A stretch of 64,000 nucleotides of DNA from Inhella crocodyli (GCF_004004565.1 NZ_SACM01000001.1:372001-436000), one strand, 5' to 3'. Shown: positions 47,604-56,676, numbered from the stretch's first letter. Notes: generated from the sequence alone by a model not told the origin. A program made the numbers and translations.

Positions 47604-50600
47604 TCAAAAAACCTGGCCGCTGGCATTGGCCGCCAGGCGTTCGATGGGGGCGCGCCCGAAGCGCCACACCATCGCAGGGGTGAGGAAGGTGTCGAGCAAG
47701 GTCGCGCTGATCAGGCCGCTGAAGATCACCACGGCCACGGGGTACAGCACCTCCGTGCCGGGCTGACCGGCCTCGAACAGCAGCGGCGCCAGCGCAAAGG
47801 CCGCCACCAGCGCCGTCATCAGCACGGGGCTGAGCCGCTCCAAGGAGCCGCGCGTGAGCATGGCCGTGTCGAAGCGCTCGCCCTCGAAGGCGCACAGGTT
47901 GATGTAGTGGCTGACCTTCAAGATGCCGTTGCGGATGCTGATGCCGGCCAGGGTGATGAAGCCGATCAGCGCCGCCACCGACAGCGGCTGGCCGCTGAGC
48001 TTCAGGCCGATGACCGCCCCCACCAGCGCCAGCGGGATGTTGGCCATGATCATCAGCGTCAGCAGGCCGCTCTGGTAGCGGCTGTAGAGCACCAGGAAGA
48101 CCAGCGCGGCCGAGATCAGGCTCAAGCCCGCGATCAGCCGGCTGCTTTGCTCCTGCGCTTCGAACTGGCCGCCCAAGTCGATGAACATGCCCTCGGGCAG
48201 CTTGTGCTGGGCGACCACGGCGCGAATGTCCGCCACCACCTCGGACAAGGGCCGCTGCGACACGTTCGCCGCGATGACGATCCGGCGCTTGCCATCATCT
48301 CGGCTGATCTGGTTGGGGCCATCGCCCTCCTCGATCTGCGCGAGCTTGGCCAAGGGCACCCGTCCGGCTGGGGTGTCGATCAGCATCTGCGGCAGGGTTT
48401 GCAGCGTGCGCGCCGGGTCGGCCAGGCGCAGCACCAGGTCGAAGCGGCGGTTGCCCTCCACCACCTGGGTGATGCGCTCGCCGTCCACCAGTTGCTGCAA
48501 CTCCGCCATCAACTTGCCGGGTGCCAGCCCGTAGGCGCGTGCGGCGGCGTGGTCGACGCGGACTTGGATCTGTGGCGTCAGGACCTGCTTCTCGACCTCC
48601 AGGTCGGCGATACCCTGGATGCCTGCCAGCTTCGCGCGCAAGGCCTCGGCCTGCCCGCGAAGGGTGTCCAGGTCCTCGCCGAAGATCTTGATGGCGATGG
48701 CGCTGCGCACGCCCGACAGCATGTGGTCGATGCGGTGGCTGATCGGCTGCCCAATGCCGATGGCGGCCGGGGTGTTGATCAGGCGCTGGCGGATGTCGGC
48801 GTACACCGCCTCCACCGTGCGATCGCTGGGCTTGAGGCCGATGTCGATCTCGGACACGTGCACCCCTTCGGCGTGCTCGTCCATCTCCGCCCGGCCCGAG
48901 CGGCGGCCCACGTACACGACCTCCGGGACGTCCTTGAGCAGGATTTCCGCCTGCCGCGCCACGCGCACCGACTCGGCCAGCGTGGTGCCCGGGTTCAGTC
49001 GCAGGCCGATCAGCACCGAGCCCTCGTTGAAAGGCGGTAAGAAGGTCGTCGGGAAAAATGGCACCAAAGCGACGGCACCCACCACCGCCAGCACACCAGC
49101 CCCCAGCACGGCCCGGGTGTGCTCGAACACCCAGGCCAGGCCGCGTGCGTACCTGGCCTTGAGCCAAACCACCAGCTTCGGGTCGCCGTGGTCCAGGCTC
49201 TTGAGCTGCGGCAGCAGGTAGTAGGCCATCACCGGCGTGAGCGTGATCGACACCAGCATCGACGCCAGGATGGACGTGATGTACGCGATGCCCAGCGGCA
49301 CGAACAGGCGCCCTTCGATGCCCGGCAGCACGAACAGAGGCACGAATACGAGCACGATGATGACCGTGGCCACCACGATGGCGCTGCGCACCTCCAGCGT
49401 GGCCTTGGCGATCAGCTCGATGGGGCCGAGCCGCTGCGGCAGTTGGCGGTTGAGCTTGAGCCGCCTCAAGACGTTTTCCACGCCCACCACCGCGTCGTCG
49501 ACCAGTTCACCGATGGCGATGGCGAGACCGCCGAGCGTCATGGTGTTGATGCTGAGGTCGAAGTAGCGGAACACCAGCACGGTGATGAGGATGGACGCGG
49601 GGATCGCGGCCAGCGAGATCAGCGTGGTGCGCACATTGGCCAAGAACAGGTAGAGCACGACGGCCACGATGGCCGCGGCCGTCATCAACTTGCCCTGCAG
49701 GTTGCCGATGCTGGACTCGATGAAGCTGGCCTGACGGAAGGTGACGCGGGGGGCTTCCATGCCGGCGGGCAGCGAGGGCTTGAGCGCGGCCAGTGCCGCC
49801 TCGATGCTGCGCGTCAGCGCCACCGTGTCGGCGTCGGGCTGCTTTTGAACACCAAGGATGACCGCGGCCTTGCCATTGAAGCCGGCATCGCCCCGCTTGA
49901 TGGCCGGCGCGAAGCTGACTTTGGCGACCTGGCTGAGCAGAATGGATTGACCATTCACCCAGGCCACTGGCAACTGTTGCAGGTCTTCCAGCCGCGTGGT
50001 GCGCCCCAGGTTGCGGATCAGGTACTCGCGCGCATTCAGCTCCAGGAAGCCGCCGCTGCTGTTGCTGGCGTGGCCCTGCAAGGCCTCGCGCAACTGCTCG
50101 ACGCTCACGCCGAGCTGCCCCATGCGCGCGGTGTCGGGCTGCACTTGGTACTGGCGCACCTCGCCGCCAATGGGCACCACCTGCGCCACGCCGGGGATGG
50201 CTAGCAGGCGCGGACGGAGCACGAAGTCGGCGTACTCCCGCGTGGCCATGGCGCTGATCTTGGCCTCGTCGATCGGGATCGCGATCAGCATGACCTCGCC
50301 CATGATGGAGCTGATGGGCCCCATGGCGGCGTGCTGCACGCCGGCCGGCAGCGCGTCACGCGCCGTGGTGAAACGCTCGTTGACGATCTGCCGCGCCCGG
50401 TAGATGTCCGTCCCCCAGTCGAAGGTGACGTAGACGAAGGCCAGTCCGACGGACGACACGGACCGCACGGCGGTGACACCGGGCAAGCCGCTCATGGCCT
50501 GCTCCAGCGGCAGGGTGACGAGCTGCTCCACCTCCTCGGGCGCCATGCCGCCGGCCTCGATCTGCAGGGTGACCTGCGGGCGGTCGAGGCTGGGGAACAC

Positions 50601-50711
50601 ATCGACCGGGGTTCGCGTCAGGGTCAGCGCCCCGAGCACCATCATGGCCAGCGCAAGCGCCAGCACCATCAGCCGGTTTTTCAGGCTGCTGTGAACCAAG
50701 AAATCAAACAT
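47604..50711 (-). CDS. czcA: heavy-metal efflux RND permease (CzcA/CusA family)
   Basis: A 1035-residue inner-membrane proton/metal antiporter of the HME-RND group, with 12 predicted membrane segments and two large periplasmic loops (the duplicated RND layout). The family signature in the fourth membrane segment reads AIGELVDDAVVGVENV: the proton-relay Asp and Glu are present, but the DFG element of canonical CzcA is replaced by GEL. So the metal specificity may differ from C. metallidurans CzcA, and the symbol is by operon position. It lies two bases after czcB. Confidence 0.9.
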   Translation of the reverse strand: MFDFLVHSSLKNRLMVLALALAMMVLGALTLTRTPVDVFPSLDRPQVTLQIEAGGMAPEEVEQLVTLPLEQAMSGLPGVTAVRSVSSVGLAFVYVTFDWGTDIYRARQIVNERFTTARDALPAGVQHAAMGPISSIMGEVMLIAIPIDEAKISAMATREYADFVLRPRLLAIPGVAQVVPIGGEVRQYQVQPDTARMGQLGVSVEQLREALQGHASNSSGGFLELNAREYLIRNLGRTTRLEDLQQLPVAWVNGQSILLSQVAKVSFAPAIKRGDAGFNGKAAVILGVQKQPDADTVALTRSIEAALAALKPSLPAGMEAPRVTFRQASFIESSIGNLQGKLMTAAAIVAVVLYLFLANVRTTLISLAAIPASILITVLVFRYFDLSINTMTLGGLAIAIGELVDDAVVGVENVLRRLKLNRQLPQRLGPIELIAKATLEVRSAIVVATVIIVLVFVPLFVLPGIEGRLFVPLGIAYITSILASMLVSITLTPVMAYYLLPQLKSLDHGDPKLVVWLKARYARGLAWVFEHTRAVLGAGVLAVVGAVALVPFFPTTFLPPFNEGSVLIGLRLNPGTTLAESVRVARQAEILLKDVPEVVYVGRRSGRAEMDEHAEGVHVSEIDIGLKPSDRTVEAVYADIRQRLINTPAAIGIGQPISHRIDHMLSGVRSAIAIKIFGEDLDTLRGQAEALRAKLAGIQGIADLEVEKQVLTPQIQVRVDHAAARAYGLAPGKLMAELQQLVDGERITQVVEGNRRFDLVLRLADPARTLQTLPQMLIDTPAGRVPLAKLAQIEEGDGPNQISRDDGKRRIVIAANVSQRPLSEVVADIRAVVAQHKLPEGMFIDLGGQFEAQEQSSRLIAGLSLISAALVFLVLYSRYQSGLLTLMIMANIPLALVGAVIGLKLSGQPLSVAALIGFITLAGISIRNGILKVSHYINLCAFEGERFDTAMLTRGSLERLSPVLMTALVAAFALAPLLFEAGQPGTEVLYPVAVVIFSGLISATLLDTFLTPAMVWRFGRAPIERLAANASGQVF

Positions 50712-50713
50712 GG

Positions 50714-51829
50714 TCAGCGCACCTGGTTGACGAGCGTGGCGCCCTGGACGACGACCCGATCACCGTCCTCCAGGCCTTGGGTCACGGCCACCTGGGCACC
50801 GTCCAGGGCCTGCGCCAGCACCACCTTGGGCACGAAGCGCTCGGGGGCCTGCTTGACCCAGACGATGGTCTGGTTGGCCGGGTTCTTCATCAGCGCTTGG
50901 GCGGGTACCGCGTGGCCTTTCAACGTGCTGCGGCTTTGCACCACCACGCGCACGGACTGACCCAAGGCGAGCCCTTGGGCTCCCCCGAAGTTCATCGGCA
51001 AGGCCTGTTCGCGCAGACGCGTGGCGCTGCCCAGGAAGCGCAGCGATTGAGGTGGTGCGCCGGCCGTGGCCAAGAAGACGGCACCCACATCGGCTGCCGC
51101 GTTCACGTCATAAGCCAGGGCCTCAATGCGCAACCGCGAGGGGTCCACGACCTCGAACACCAGTTCACGCGCGTCCACGACCTGGCCGACCACGGCGTTG
51201 CTGGCGGCAATGACGCCACTGACGGGGGCCAGCAGCGCTTCACGACCGCTCAGACCTTGACCCAACGCGGCAATTCGCGCCTGCAGACCGGCCACTTCGG
51301 CCTGCGTGGCTTCGATGTCTCGCTTGGGCACCGTGTCGCTCAGCTCTTTCAGCCGCGCTTGGCGCTTCTCAGCCAGCCCCAGCAGCGACTTCAGCTCGGC
51401 CACCTGCGCGCTCTGTGCCGAGCGCTCCAGAGCGCCAGCCACGGGCTCCACATAGGCCAGCAACTGCCCCCGCTGCACCCGCTGACCCAGGTTGGGCAAG
51501 CCCTGCGGCGGGGCGACCAAGCGGCCGGCCTGCGTGGCTTGCACCTTGCCGCCGGCGTTGGGGTCCATCACCACCACGCCTTGCAGTTCCTGGCTGCGTG
51601 GCAGTTCCGCGCCGTTCACCGGCAGCGTACGAACGCCCATTTGCCGTTGCGCGGCCTTGGGCAGAAAAACCGACCCATCGGGCTGACGCTGGGGACCGCC
51701 GGCGCTCACGGGCGCTGCCTCGTCACCGTGGTCATGTCCCGGGCCCGACCAGGCGGGCACCAGGAACAAGGCGCCCAGCATGGCGGCCACCAGGGGTTTG
51801 CTCAGGAGATTGATCCGTCCGCGCTTCAT
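50714..51829 (-). CDS. czcB: efflux RND periplasmic adaptor (CzcB/CusB-like membrane fusion protein)
   Basis: A 371-residue adaptor linking the RND pump to the outer-membrane channel. It has a signal peptide (about 1-28), a mature N-terminus GPGHDHGDEAAPV, the lipoyl-like halves (VMDPNAGGKVQATQAGRLV and APVSGVIAASNAVVGQVVD) and a coiled-coil hairpin between (about 145-205). It is shorter than C. metallidurans CzcB (about 520); a missing N-terminal domain may be supplied by the preceding 181-residue protein, whose stop overlaps this start (ATGA). Confidence 0.88.
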   Translation of the reverse strand: MKRGRINLLSKPLVAAMLGALFLVPAWSGPGHDHGDEAAPVSAGGPQRQPDGSVFLPKAAQRQMGVRTLPVNGAELPRSQELQGVVVMDPNAGGKVQATQAGRLVAPPQGLPNLGQRVQRGQLLAYVEPVAGALERSAQSAQVAELKSLLGLAEKRQARLKELSDTVPKRDIEATQAEVAGLQARIAALGQGLSGREALLAPVSGVIAASNAVVGQVVDARELVFEVVDPSRLRIEALAYDVNAAADVGAVFLATAGAPPQSLRFLGSATRLREQALPMNFGGAQGLALGQSVRVVVQSRSTLKGHAVPAQALMKNPANQTIVWVKQAPERFVPKVVLAQALDGAQVAVTQGLEDGDRVVVQGATLVNQVR

Positions 51830-52371
51830 GCTGCAGCTCCAAAAGTCGATGCGCGCTTGCGGCGCAGGAAGGCCACCAAAGCGGCCAGGCCCAACCCTCC
51901 GCCCAGCAGGGCAACGCCCCAGCGCTTCCAGTCCCAGTGCGCGTGCTCGTCCGCATGGGGCGCCTCGCCGTGCAGGTCCAGTTCGCCGGCCAGAAGATCG
52001 GCCTCATCGCCCGCCGTGACGGTGGCGGTGAAGGTGTGAGCACCCTCGCCGGGCGCTTGGGGCAACTCCAGAACGAAGCTGCCATCGGCCTGTGCCTGGG
52101 GCGTGAGCTTGGCCCCAGCGAACTCCAGTTCGATGTCGGCCTTGGGCACAGGCTCGTTCGTAGCGGCGCGGTCCAGGTAGAGCGTGAGCGTTTTGCCGTT
52201 GAGCACGCCAACCAGTTCAAAGGCCTCCGAGGTCATGGCGAATCGCGGCAAGGCAACACCGGTGTTGGCGGGGGCTTCGTCGCCATGGTCGTGGCCGGGG
52301 CCGGCGTGCGCCTGCGGCGCGGCGACCAGGGCCACCACGGCCAGCAGGGGGAGAAGGAGATGGGATTTCAT
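51826..52371 (-). CDS. exported membrane-anchored protein, split-off adaptor-like domain of the efflux system
   Basis: A 181-residue protein with a signal peptide (about 1-23), mature N-terminus GPGHDHGDEAP, a beta domain of about 100 residues (FELVGVLNGKTLTLYLDRAATNEPV ... VTAGDEADLLAGELDL), a His/Asp segment HADEHAHWDW and a C-terminal membrane helix followed by RRKR. The same mature start GPGHDHGDEA occurs in the neighbouring CzcB. Relatives of the beta domain are, as I recall, fused to the front of some CusB-type adaptors. ATG 52371 is preferred to an earlier in-frame ATG. Confidence 0.72.
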   Translation of the reverse strand: MKSHLLLPLLAVVALVAAPQAHAGPGHDHGDEAPANTGVALPRFAMTSEAFELVGVLNGKTLTLYLDRAATNEPVPKADIELEFAGAKLTPQAQADGSFVLELPQAPGEGAHTFTATVTAGDEADLLAGELDLHGEAPHADEHAHWDWKRWGVALLGGGLGLAALVAFLRRKRASTFGAAA

Positions 52372-52391
52372 CGGTAAGGACTCAGTTCGGT

Positions 52392-53657
52392 TCATTCGGG
52401 CAGCAGGCCGAGGCGCTGCCGCAGGGTGGCGATGGCCAGGTTCAGGTCGATGCGAGCGCGGGCCAGGTCGCGCTGGGCCTGTCCGGCCTCCAGCTCGACC
52501 CTCAGGCGCGTTGGCAGGTCGGTCTCGCCCAAACGGAAGGATTTGTCGAAGAACTGGCGGGTCTCGTCCGCCAGCCGGGCACGGTCTCGGGTTGCCTGCA
52601 GCACCGCGCGGGCCGCGTCCAGCGCCGACTGGGCGCTGCGCTGCTCGGCCATCAGGCGCTCGCGCTCTCGCGCCAGCAGCACTTCGGCTTCGGTTTGCTC
52701 GGCGCCAGCGCTCAACACGGCGGCCTTGTTGCGATCGCTGCTGCCCAGCGGAAACCGCAGGCCGAGCGTCACCGTGCCGTTGCTGGCCTCGCCGCGGGCA
52801 GCGCGGTCTCGGGTGTGAAGCAGCGTGAGCTCGGGGCTGGCGCGCACCTGCGCCTTGGCCAGCGCCGCTGCACTGCGTGCGGTCTGGGCCTTGGCTTGCA
52901 GGGCGGCCAGCAGTGGGTGCGCCGGTGCGTCACCCGCTGGCTCGGGCTCCGGCGTGGGGGCCATCAGCAGCGCGGCCTCAGCAGGCAGGCCCAGCAGCGC
53001 GCGCATGGACTGCTCGCTCGCCATCACCCGGGTGTGAGCCTGCGCCTGGTCCGACACTGCCAACAAAACAGCCGCATCGGCTTGGTTCTGGTCGGCACGC
53101 GACAACTCACCCGCCTTGACACGCCGAGCGACATCCGAGGCCAGCGCCTGCGTGGACTGGAGGCGCTCTTGCGCGGCGCGCAACTCTTCGCGCTCACGCA
53201 GCAGCCCCCACCAGTGCTCTCGCAGGCTCTGCGCCAGTTGCCACTGCGCGAGCAAAGCCTGGCGCTCCACGGCGTCCAGGTGCGCATCGGCCAGGGCTTG
53301 GCTGCGTTCGCGCTCGCCCGGCAGCCATAGCGGAACGGCAACACCGAACTCCAATTCTTGGGCACCCTGACGGCGGTTGAAGCGGTCGCTTCGAACGGAG
53401 GCTTCTAGAGCCGCAGGTGCGGGCGTCCAGTTCGACGCGGCCTGACGCAGGGACTCACCTGCCTGGCGCCGTTGGAGAAGCGCCGCGGCCTCAGGCTGGC
53501 GCTCCCAGGCCTGCGCAAACGCCAGCGGCAGTGTCAGGGGTGGGGTGGAGGAAGTTTGCGCATGGCCGATCGCCACGCTGCCAAGAGAAAGCGCGAGGAC
53601 GGTCGATGCCGTCCAGGCAAGGCGCGCCCGCACTCGTGAATGAGAAAACCGAGACAT
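52392..53657 (-). CDS. czcC: TolC-family outer-membrane efflux channel (CzcC-like)
   Basis: A 421-residue outer-membrane factor of the tripartite metal efflux pump. A signal peptide (about 1-33) is followed by the two repeats of the OEP family, rich in long Ala/Leu/Arg/Gln helices (SLREHWWGLLREREELRAAQ ... ALDAARAVLQATRDRARLA). It ends with the typical IDLNLAIATLRQRLG segment. It is separated from czcI by 127 bases and from the next gene by 20, all on one strand. Confidence 0.88.
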   Translation of the reverse strand: MSRFSHSRVRARLAWTASTVLALSLGSVAIGHAQTSSTPPLTLPLAFAQAWERQPEAAALLQRRQAGESLRQAASNWTPAPAALEASVRSDRFNRRQGAQELEFGVAVPLWLPGERERSQALADAHLDAVERQALLAQWQLAQSLREHWWGLLREREELRAAQERLQSTQALASDVARRVKAGELSRADQNQADAAVLLAVSDQAQAHTRVMASEQSMRALLGLPAEAALLMAPTPEPEPAGDAPAHPLLAALQAKAQTARSAAALAKAQVRASPELTLLHTRDRAARGEASNGTVTLGLRFPLGSSDRNKAAVLSAGAEQTEAEVLLARERERLMAEQRSAQSALDAARAVLQATRDRARLADETRQFFDKSFRLGETDLPTRLRVELEAGQAQRDLARARIDLNLAIATLRQRLGLLPE

Positions 53658-53784
53658 CCGATGCTCCGAAGTGGAAGAAGAACCACGGGGAGATCGGCGA
53701 AGGGACGGCCACTAAGGCCCGGTGTGCGTCAGTGCGCGGCAAGGGGCCGCGCAGATTGGCAGTGGGGGGGGCTTCCCTCGCCGA

Positions 53785-54117
53785 TCAGGCGAGGGTCGGC
53801 CACTGAGGGCGTTCAGGTCTCGGCGATGGCCGAGTGGCGACGAGCGACGCGACGGGCGCTGCGCCTTCAAAGCGAGCCATGGCAACCGTCAGCACGTCCA
53901 GGCTCAACGGCAGCGCCGTGAGGTGGCCGTGGCAGTGTCCACCCACAGCAGCACAAGCATCGCCACCCGATGCGTCGGCTCCACCGTCTGCCGTCTCGTG
54001 CACGGACGCATGAACAGCCGCCGCTTCATGGGCGTCAACGCAAAGATGGGCGACGCCTGACCAGGCCAGCTGCAAGGGCAGCAGGACGGCGAGGAGAACG
54101 AGCAACCAGCGTGGCAT
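53785..54117 (-). CDS. czcI: CzcI-like small periplasmic protein
   Basis: A 110-residue protein with an N-terminal hydrophobic export segment MPRWLLVLLAVLLPLQLAWSG and a mature part containing His and Cys positions (HLCVDAHEAAAVHA, DACAAVGGHCHGH). This size, the LPLQLAWS segment and the place in front of czcC match CzcI, a proposed regulator of czc expression. It is the first gene of the leftward operon; the promoter is expected in the 57 bases to its right, where no clear -35/-10 is seen. Confidence 0.8.
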   Translation of the reverse strand: MPRWLLVLLAVLLPLQLAWSGVAHLCVDAHEAAAVHASVHETADGGADASGGDACAAVGGHCHGHLTALPLSLDVLTVAMARFEGAAPVASLVATRPSPRPERPQWPTLA

Positions 54118-54174
54118 GCGTGAAAGTTTATCTTGGGCGCCGCAAAACCCTTTGCAGGCTGCGGAGCAGATGGT

Positions 54175-55257
54175 TCATGGGTGAGCGTGCTGGTGATGGG
54201 CGTCTGGAAAGTGCACGTGGCTGTGCACCAGGTGTTCATGCCGATGCGCATGGCTGTGGCGGGTCCCCGGCTCCACCGGCACGTCGTGGCTGTGCGTGTG
54301 ATGCGGGTCGCCGTCGTCGTGGCTGTGTTCATGCTCGTGAACCATCGGCTCGTGAACATGCTCATGCGCGTGTCGCTCCGTCAGGTGCAACCAAATTCCG
54401 AGGGACATCAGCGCCGTGGCCACCATCAAGCTCGGCGTCAGGCTTTCGCCGAGCCAGACCAGGGCGACGGCCGCTCCCACGAACGGAGCGACCGAGAAAT
54501 AGGCCCCTGTGCGCGCCGACCCCAGGTGTCGAAGACCGACCACGAAGAGCACCAGGCTGGCACCGTAAGACGCGAAGCCGATCAGACCTGCCGCAGCAAC
54601 TTGTGGCCACGCCGGCCAATCGGCACCCGCCCCCAAAGCCAGAAGCAGATTCGTCAGGCCAGCGGCCAGACCTTTGGTCATGGCAATGAAGCTGGCGTCG
54701 GCCAAAGCCACCTTGCGCGTCAAGTTGTTGTCGATGGCCCAGGCCAAGCAGGCACCCAGCACAGCCAGCGCCGGCCACAGATCGAACCAAAGTCCGGTCT
54801 CGCCTGGCGCACGCGCCTGGGGCCAGGCCAACACCACACAGCCGGCGGCAATCGCCACCATGCCCAACGCGATGCGGCGATCGAAGTTTTCCTTGAAAAC
54901 AAACCACGCCAGCAAGGCCGTGAGGACCCCCTCCACGTTGAGCAGCAGAGAAACCCCCGAGGCCGGCAAGCGCGACAGGCCCAACATCAAAAGCGCCGGC
55001 CCGAGGACACCGCCTGAAGCGATGGCGCCCAACAACCAGCCCGTGTCGCCCGGCTGCAATCGAACACCGGCGAACAGCCCTCCGCGCGTCAGGCGCCACA
55101 GAGCCAGGCCAATGCCAGAGCCCAGGTAAAGCAGTGCGGCCAGCATCCAAGGACTGACTGGGCCGAGCAAGGGCTTGGCCAAGGGCGTTCCCAATCCGAA
55201 CAGGACCGCCGCACCGAGTGCCGCCCAAACCCCAAGGTTGGTGTTGAACCGGGCCAT
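54175..55257 (-). CDS. EamA/DMT-superfamily transporter with long His-rich cytoplasmic or periplasmic tail
   Basis: A 360-residue protein: ten predicted membrane segments (residues about 5-290, two EamA repeats) followed by a tail of about 70 residues with roughly 25 histidines in HxH and HH patterns. The tail should bind several soft or borderline metal ions. EamA proteins usually move metabolites, so a metal-binding tail is unusual and suggests a metal or metal-complex exporter. ATG 55257 is used. It is the last gene of a three-gene unit led by a CadR-type promoter. Confidence 0.85.
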   Translation of the reverse strand: MARFNTNLGVWAALGAAVLFGLGTPLAKPLLGPVSPWMLAALLYLGSGIGLALWRLTRGGLFAGVRLQPGDTGWLLGAIASGGVLGPALLMLGLSRLPASGVSLLLNVEGVLTALLAWFVFKENFDRRIALGMVAIAAGCVVLAWPQARAPGETGLWFDLWPALAVLGACLAWAIDNNLTRKVALADASFIAMTKGLAAGLTNLLLALGAGADWPAWPQVAAAGLIGFASYGASLVLFVVGLRHLGSARTGAYFSVAPFVGAAVALVWLGESLTPSLMVATALMSLGIWLHLTERHAHEHVHEPMVHEHEHSHDDGDPHHTHSHDVPVEPGTRHSHAHRHEHLVHSHVHFPDAHHQHAHP

Positions 55258-55259
55258 GC

Positions 55260-55874
55260 TCAATGCATCACGCAGTGGCAGTAGACGAATTCCTGCACTT
55301 GGCCCGATGGGGTCAGGTGAGATTCGCTCAAGTGGGCTTGCAACTCAAAGCAAGCGCCAAACTCGGCATGCAAGGCCTCCGCCTCGTAGCGCATCACAGG
55401 CAAGCCACTGCACTGCAACGGCCCATTGGGTCCGAATGCGGCCACGATGACATGCCCGCCCGGCCGCACGGCCCGTCGCACCTGCGCGACGTACGCACGC
55501 CGCTGATCGGCCGTGGTCAGGAAATGGAACACGGCTCGGTCATGCCAAATGTCGTAGGCCTTCTCAGGGAGCGCCACCTTCACAACGTCGCCCACCCACC
55601 ACTTCACGTCCTCGGCCCTGCGGCCCAAGCGCTGACGCACAACGGAGAAGGCCGACTCCGACAAGTCAAGCAGGGACACGTCAAACTGCCCATCCCCAAT
55701 CAGGTCGTCCACCAGCGTCGAGGCGCCGGCGCCGACATCGATGACGCTGCGAGGTTGGCCCGCAGCGATGCCTCGAATCAGCGCCAAGGAGCGGTCGGCA
55801 TGCGCTTGGTACCAGCTCACTGAATCGACTGACTTGCTGCGGTACACGCTTTCCCAGTGGGACTTCGGATTCAT
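55260..55874 (-). CDS. class I SAM-dependent methyltransferase of the metal-regulated operon
   Basis: A 204-residue methyltransferase with motif I SVIDVGAGASTLVDDLI near 43-59, SLLDLSESA for the acidic strand-2 end, and YDIWHDRAVFHFLT around motif IV. It ends YCHCVMH, a possible thiol pair. Such enzymes next to metal genes could methylate a metalloid, a thiol ligand or a chelator; none can be proven here. It ends two bases before the EamA start and begins 13 bases after the transglutaminase-like gene. Confidence 0.8.
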   Translation of the reverse strand: MNPKSHWESVYRSKSVDSVSWYQAHADRSLALIRGIAAGQPRSVIDVGAGASTLVDDLIGDGQFDVSLLDLSESAFSVVRQRLGRRAEDVKWWVGDVVKVALPEKAYDIWHDRAVFHFLTTADQRRAYVAQVRRAVRPGGHVIVAAFGPNGPLQCSGLPVMRYEAEALHAEFGACFELQAHLSESHLTPSGQVQEFVYCHCVMH

Positions 55875-55887
55875 GAGGGTCTCCAAA

Positions 55888-56619
55888 TCAAGGCTCGCTC
55901 CCGCGAATCCTATCCACACGGGCATTCATGCGATGACGGACGAAATGCTCAAACAACCACTGCTTGACCGGTGACAGGTTGGAACCACGAGCCGCAAAGA
56001 AGGCATCCGGGTCATCAAAAAGTCCGAAATCCTCGGCGATGCCCTCTCGCTGGATGTACGTCGATTGGCCGCACCAGGCGACCGCGGGCTGTTGGAGGTC
56101 CGTCGTCGCCACGCCGTACCCGCAAAACGCCCGAGCCGCTGGGAAGCGTTCCTGCAGGGCGCTGAGGTAGGGTTGGTCAAGGATGAAACCCTCCAGCTCG
56201 ATCCAGCGGCCGTCCACCCAAGCCTCGACCCAACTGTGCAGGATGCGCGACGGGGTGAGTGGGTAGGCCCACGCGGGGATGGCGCCACGCTGCAGTTGCT
56301 TGTCGATGGTGAAGCCATGCAAGCGGCAGGGCACATTCAGTGCGCGCAGCAAGGCCATCAGCAGCGTTGACTTGGTGTTGCACTGGCCGTACCCCTCCGC
56401 GAGGACCTGGGACGCAGGAATCTCATCCCGCGCGTTGTAGCCAAATCGAATGTCAGTGCGGACGAACTCGTAGGCGGCGCCAACGCGGTCAAGCGGTGGC
56501 AGCCTGCGCCAACCTCGGCATTCAATGAGTCGAGAGATGCTGGGATCGTTGTGATTGAGCAGCTTCGTGACTCGCAGCAAGACCTGCATGTCGGGTGGTG
56601 ATGAGTCGTTAGGCGCCAT
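55888..56619 (-). CDS. transglutaminase-like cysteine protease-fold protein
   Basis: A 243-residue protein with the transglutaminase core: catalytic Cys C80 in GYGQCNTKSTLLMALLRA, His H128 in RILHSWVEAW, and an acidic residue at 141-143 (WIELEG) where the family normally has Asp. There is no signal peptide, so it is cytosolic. The longer frame to 56664 would start inside the promoter, which fixes ATG 56619. It is the first gene of the unit with the methyltransferase and EamA genes. A peptidase or amide-forming role on a small thiol compound is a guess. Confidence 0.8.
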   Translation of the reverse strand: MAPNDSSPPDMQVLLRVTKLLNHNDPSISRLIECRGWRRLPPLDRVGAAYEFVRTDIRFGYNARDEIPASQVLAEGYGQCNTKSTLLMALLRALNVPCRLHGFTIDKQLQRGAIPAWAYPLTPSRILHSWVEAWVDGRWIELEGFILDQPYLSALQERFPAARAFCGYGVATTDLQQPAVAWCGQSTYIQREGIAEDFGLFDDPDAFFAARGSNLSPVKQWLFEHFVRHRMNARVDRIRGSEP

Positions 56620-56645
56620 GGTGACATCGTTGATCTGGTGCCAGG

Positions 56646-56676
56646 ATTGAAAACCCTGAACCAACTACAAGGTCAA
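56646..56676 (-). promoter_or_regulatory. second MerR-type (CadR/PbrR) promoter, driving the transglutaminase-methyltransferase-EamA operon
   Basis: Read leftward: TTGACC at 56676-56671, a 19-bp spacer with an ACCTTGTAG...TTCAGGGT dyad, TTCAAT at 56651-56646. On the + strand its first 15 bases, ATTGAAAACCCTGAA, are identical to those of the ATPase promoter 13 kb away (43468-43482). The start codon lies 26 bases downstream of the -10. Confidence 0.8.
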
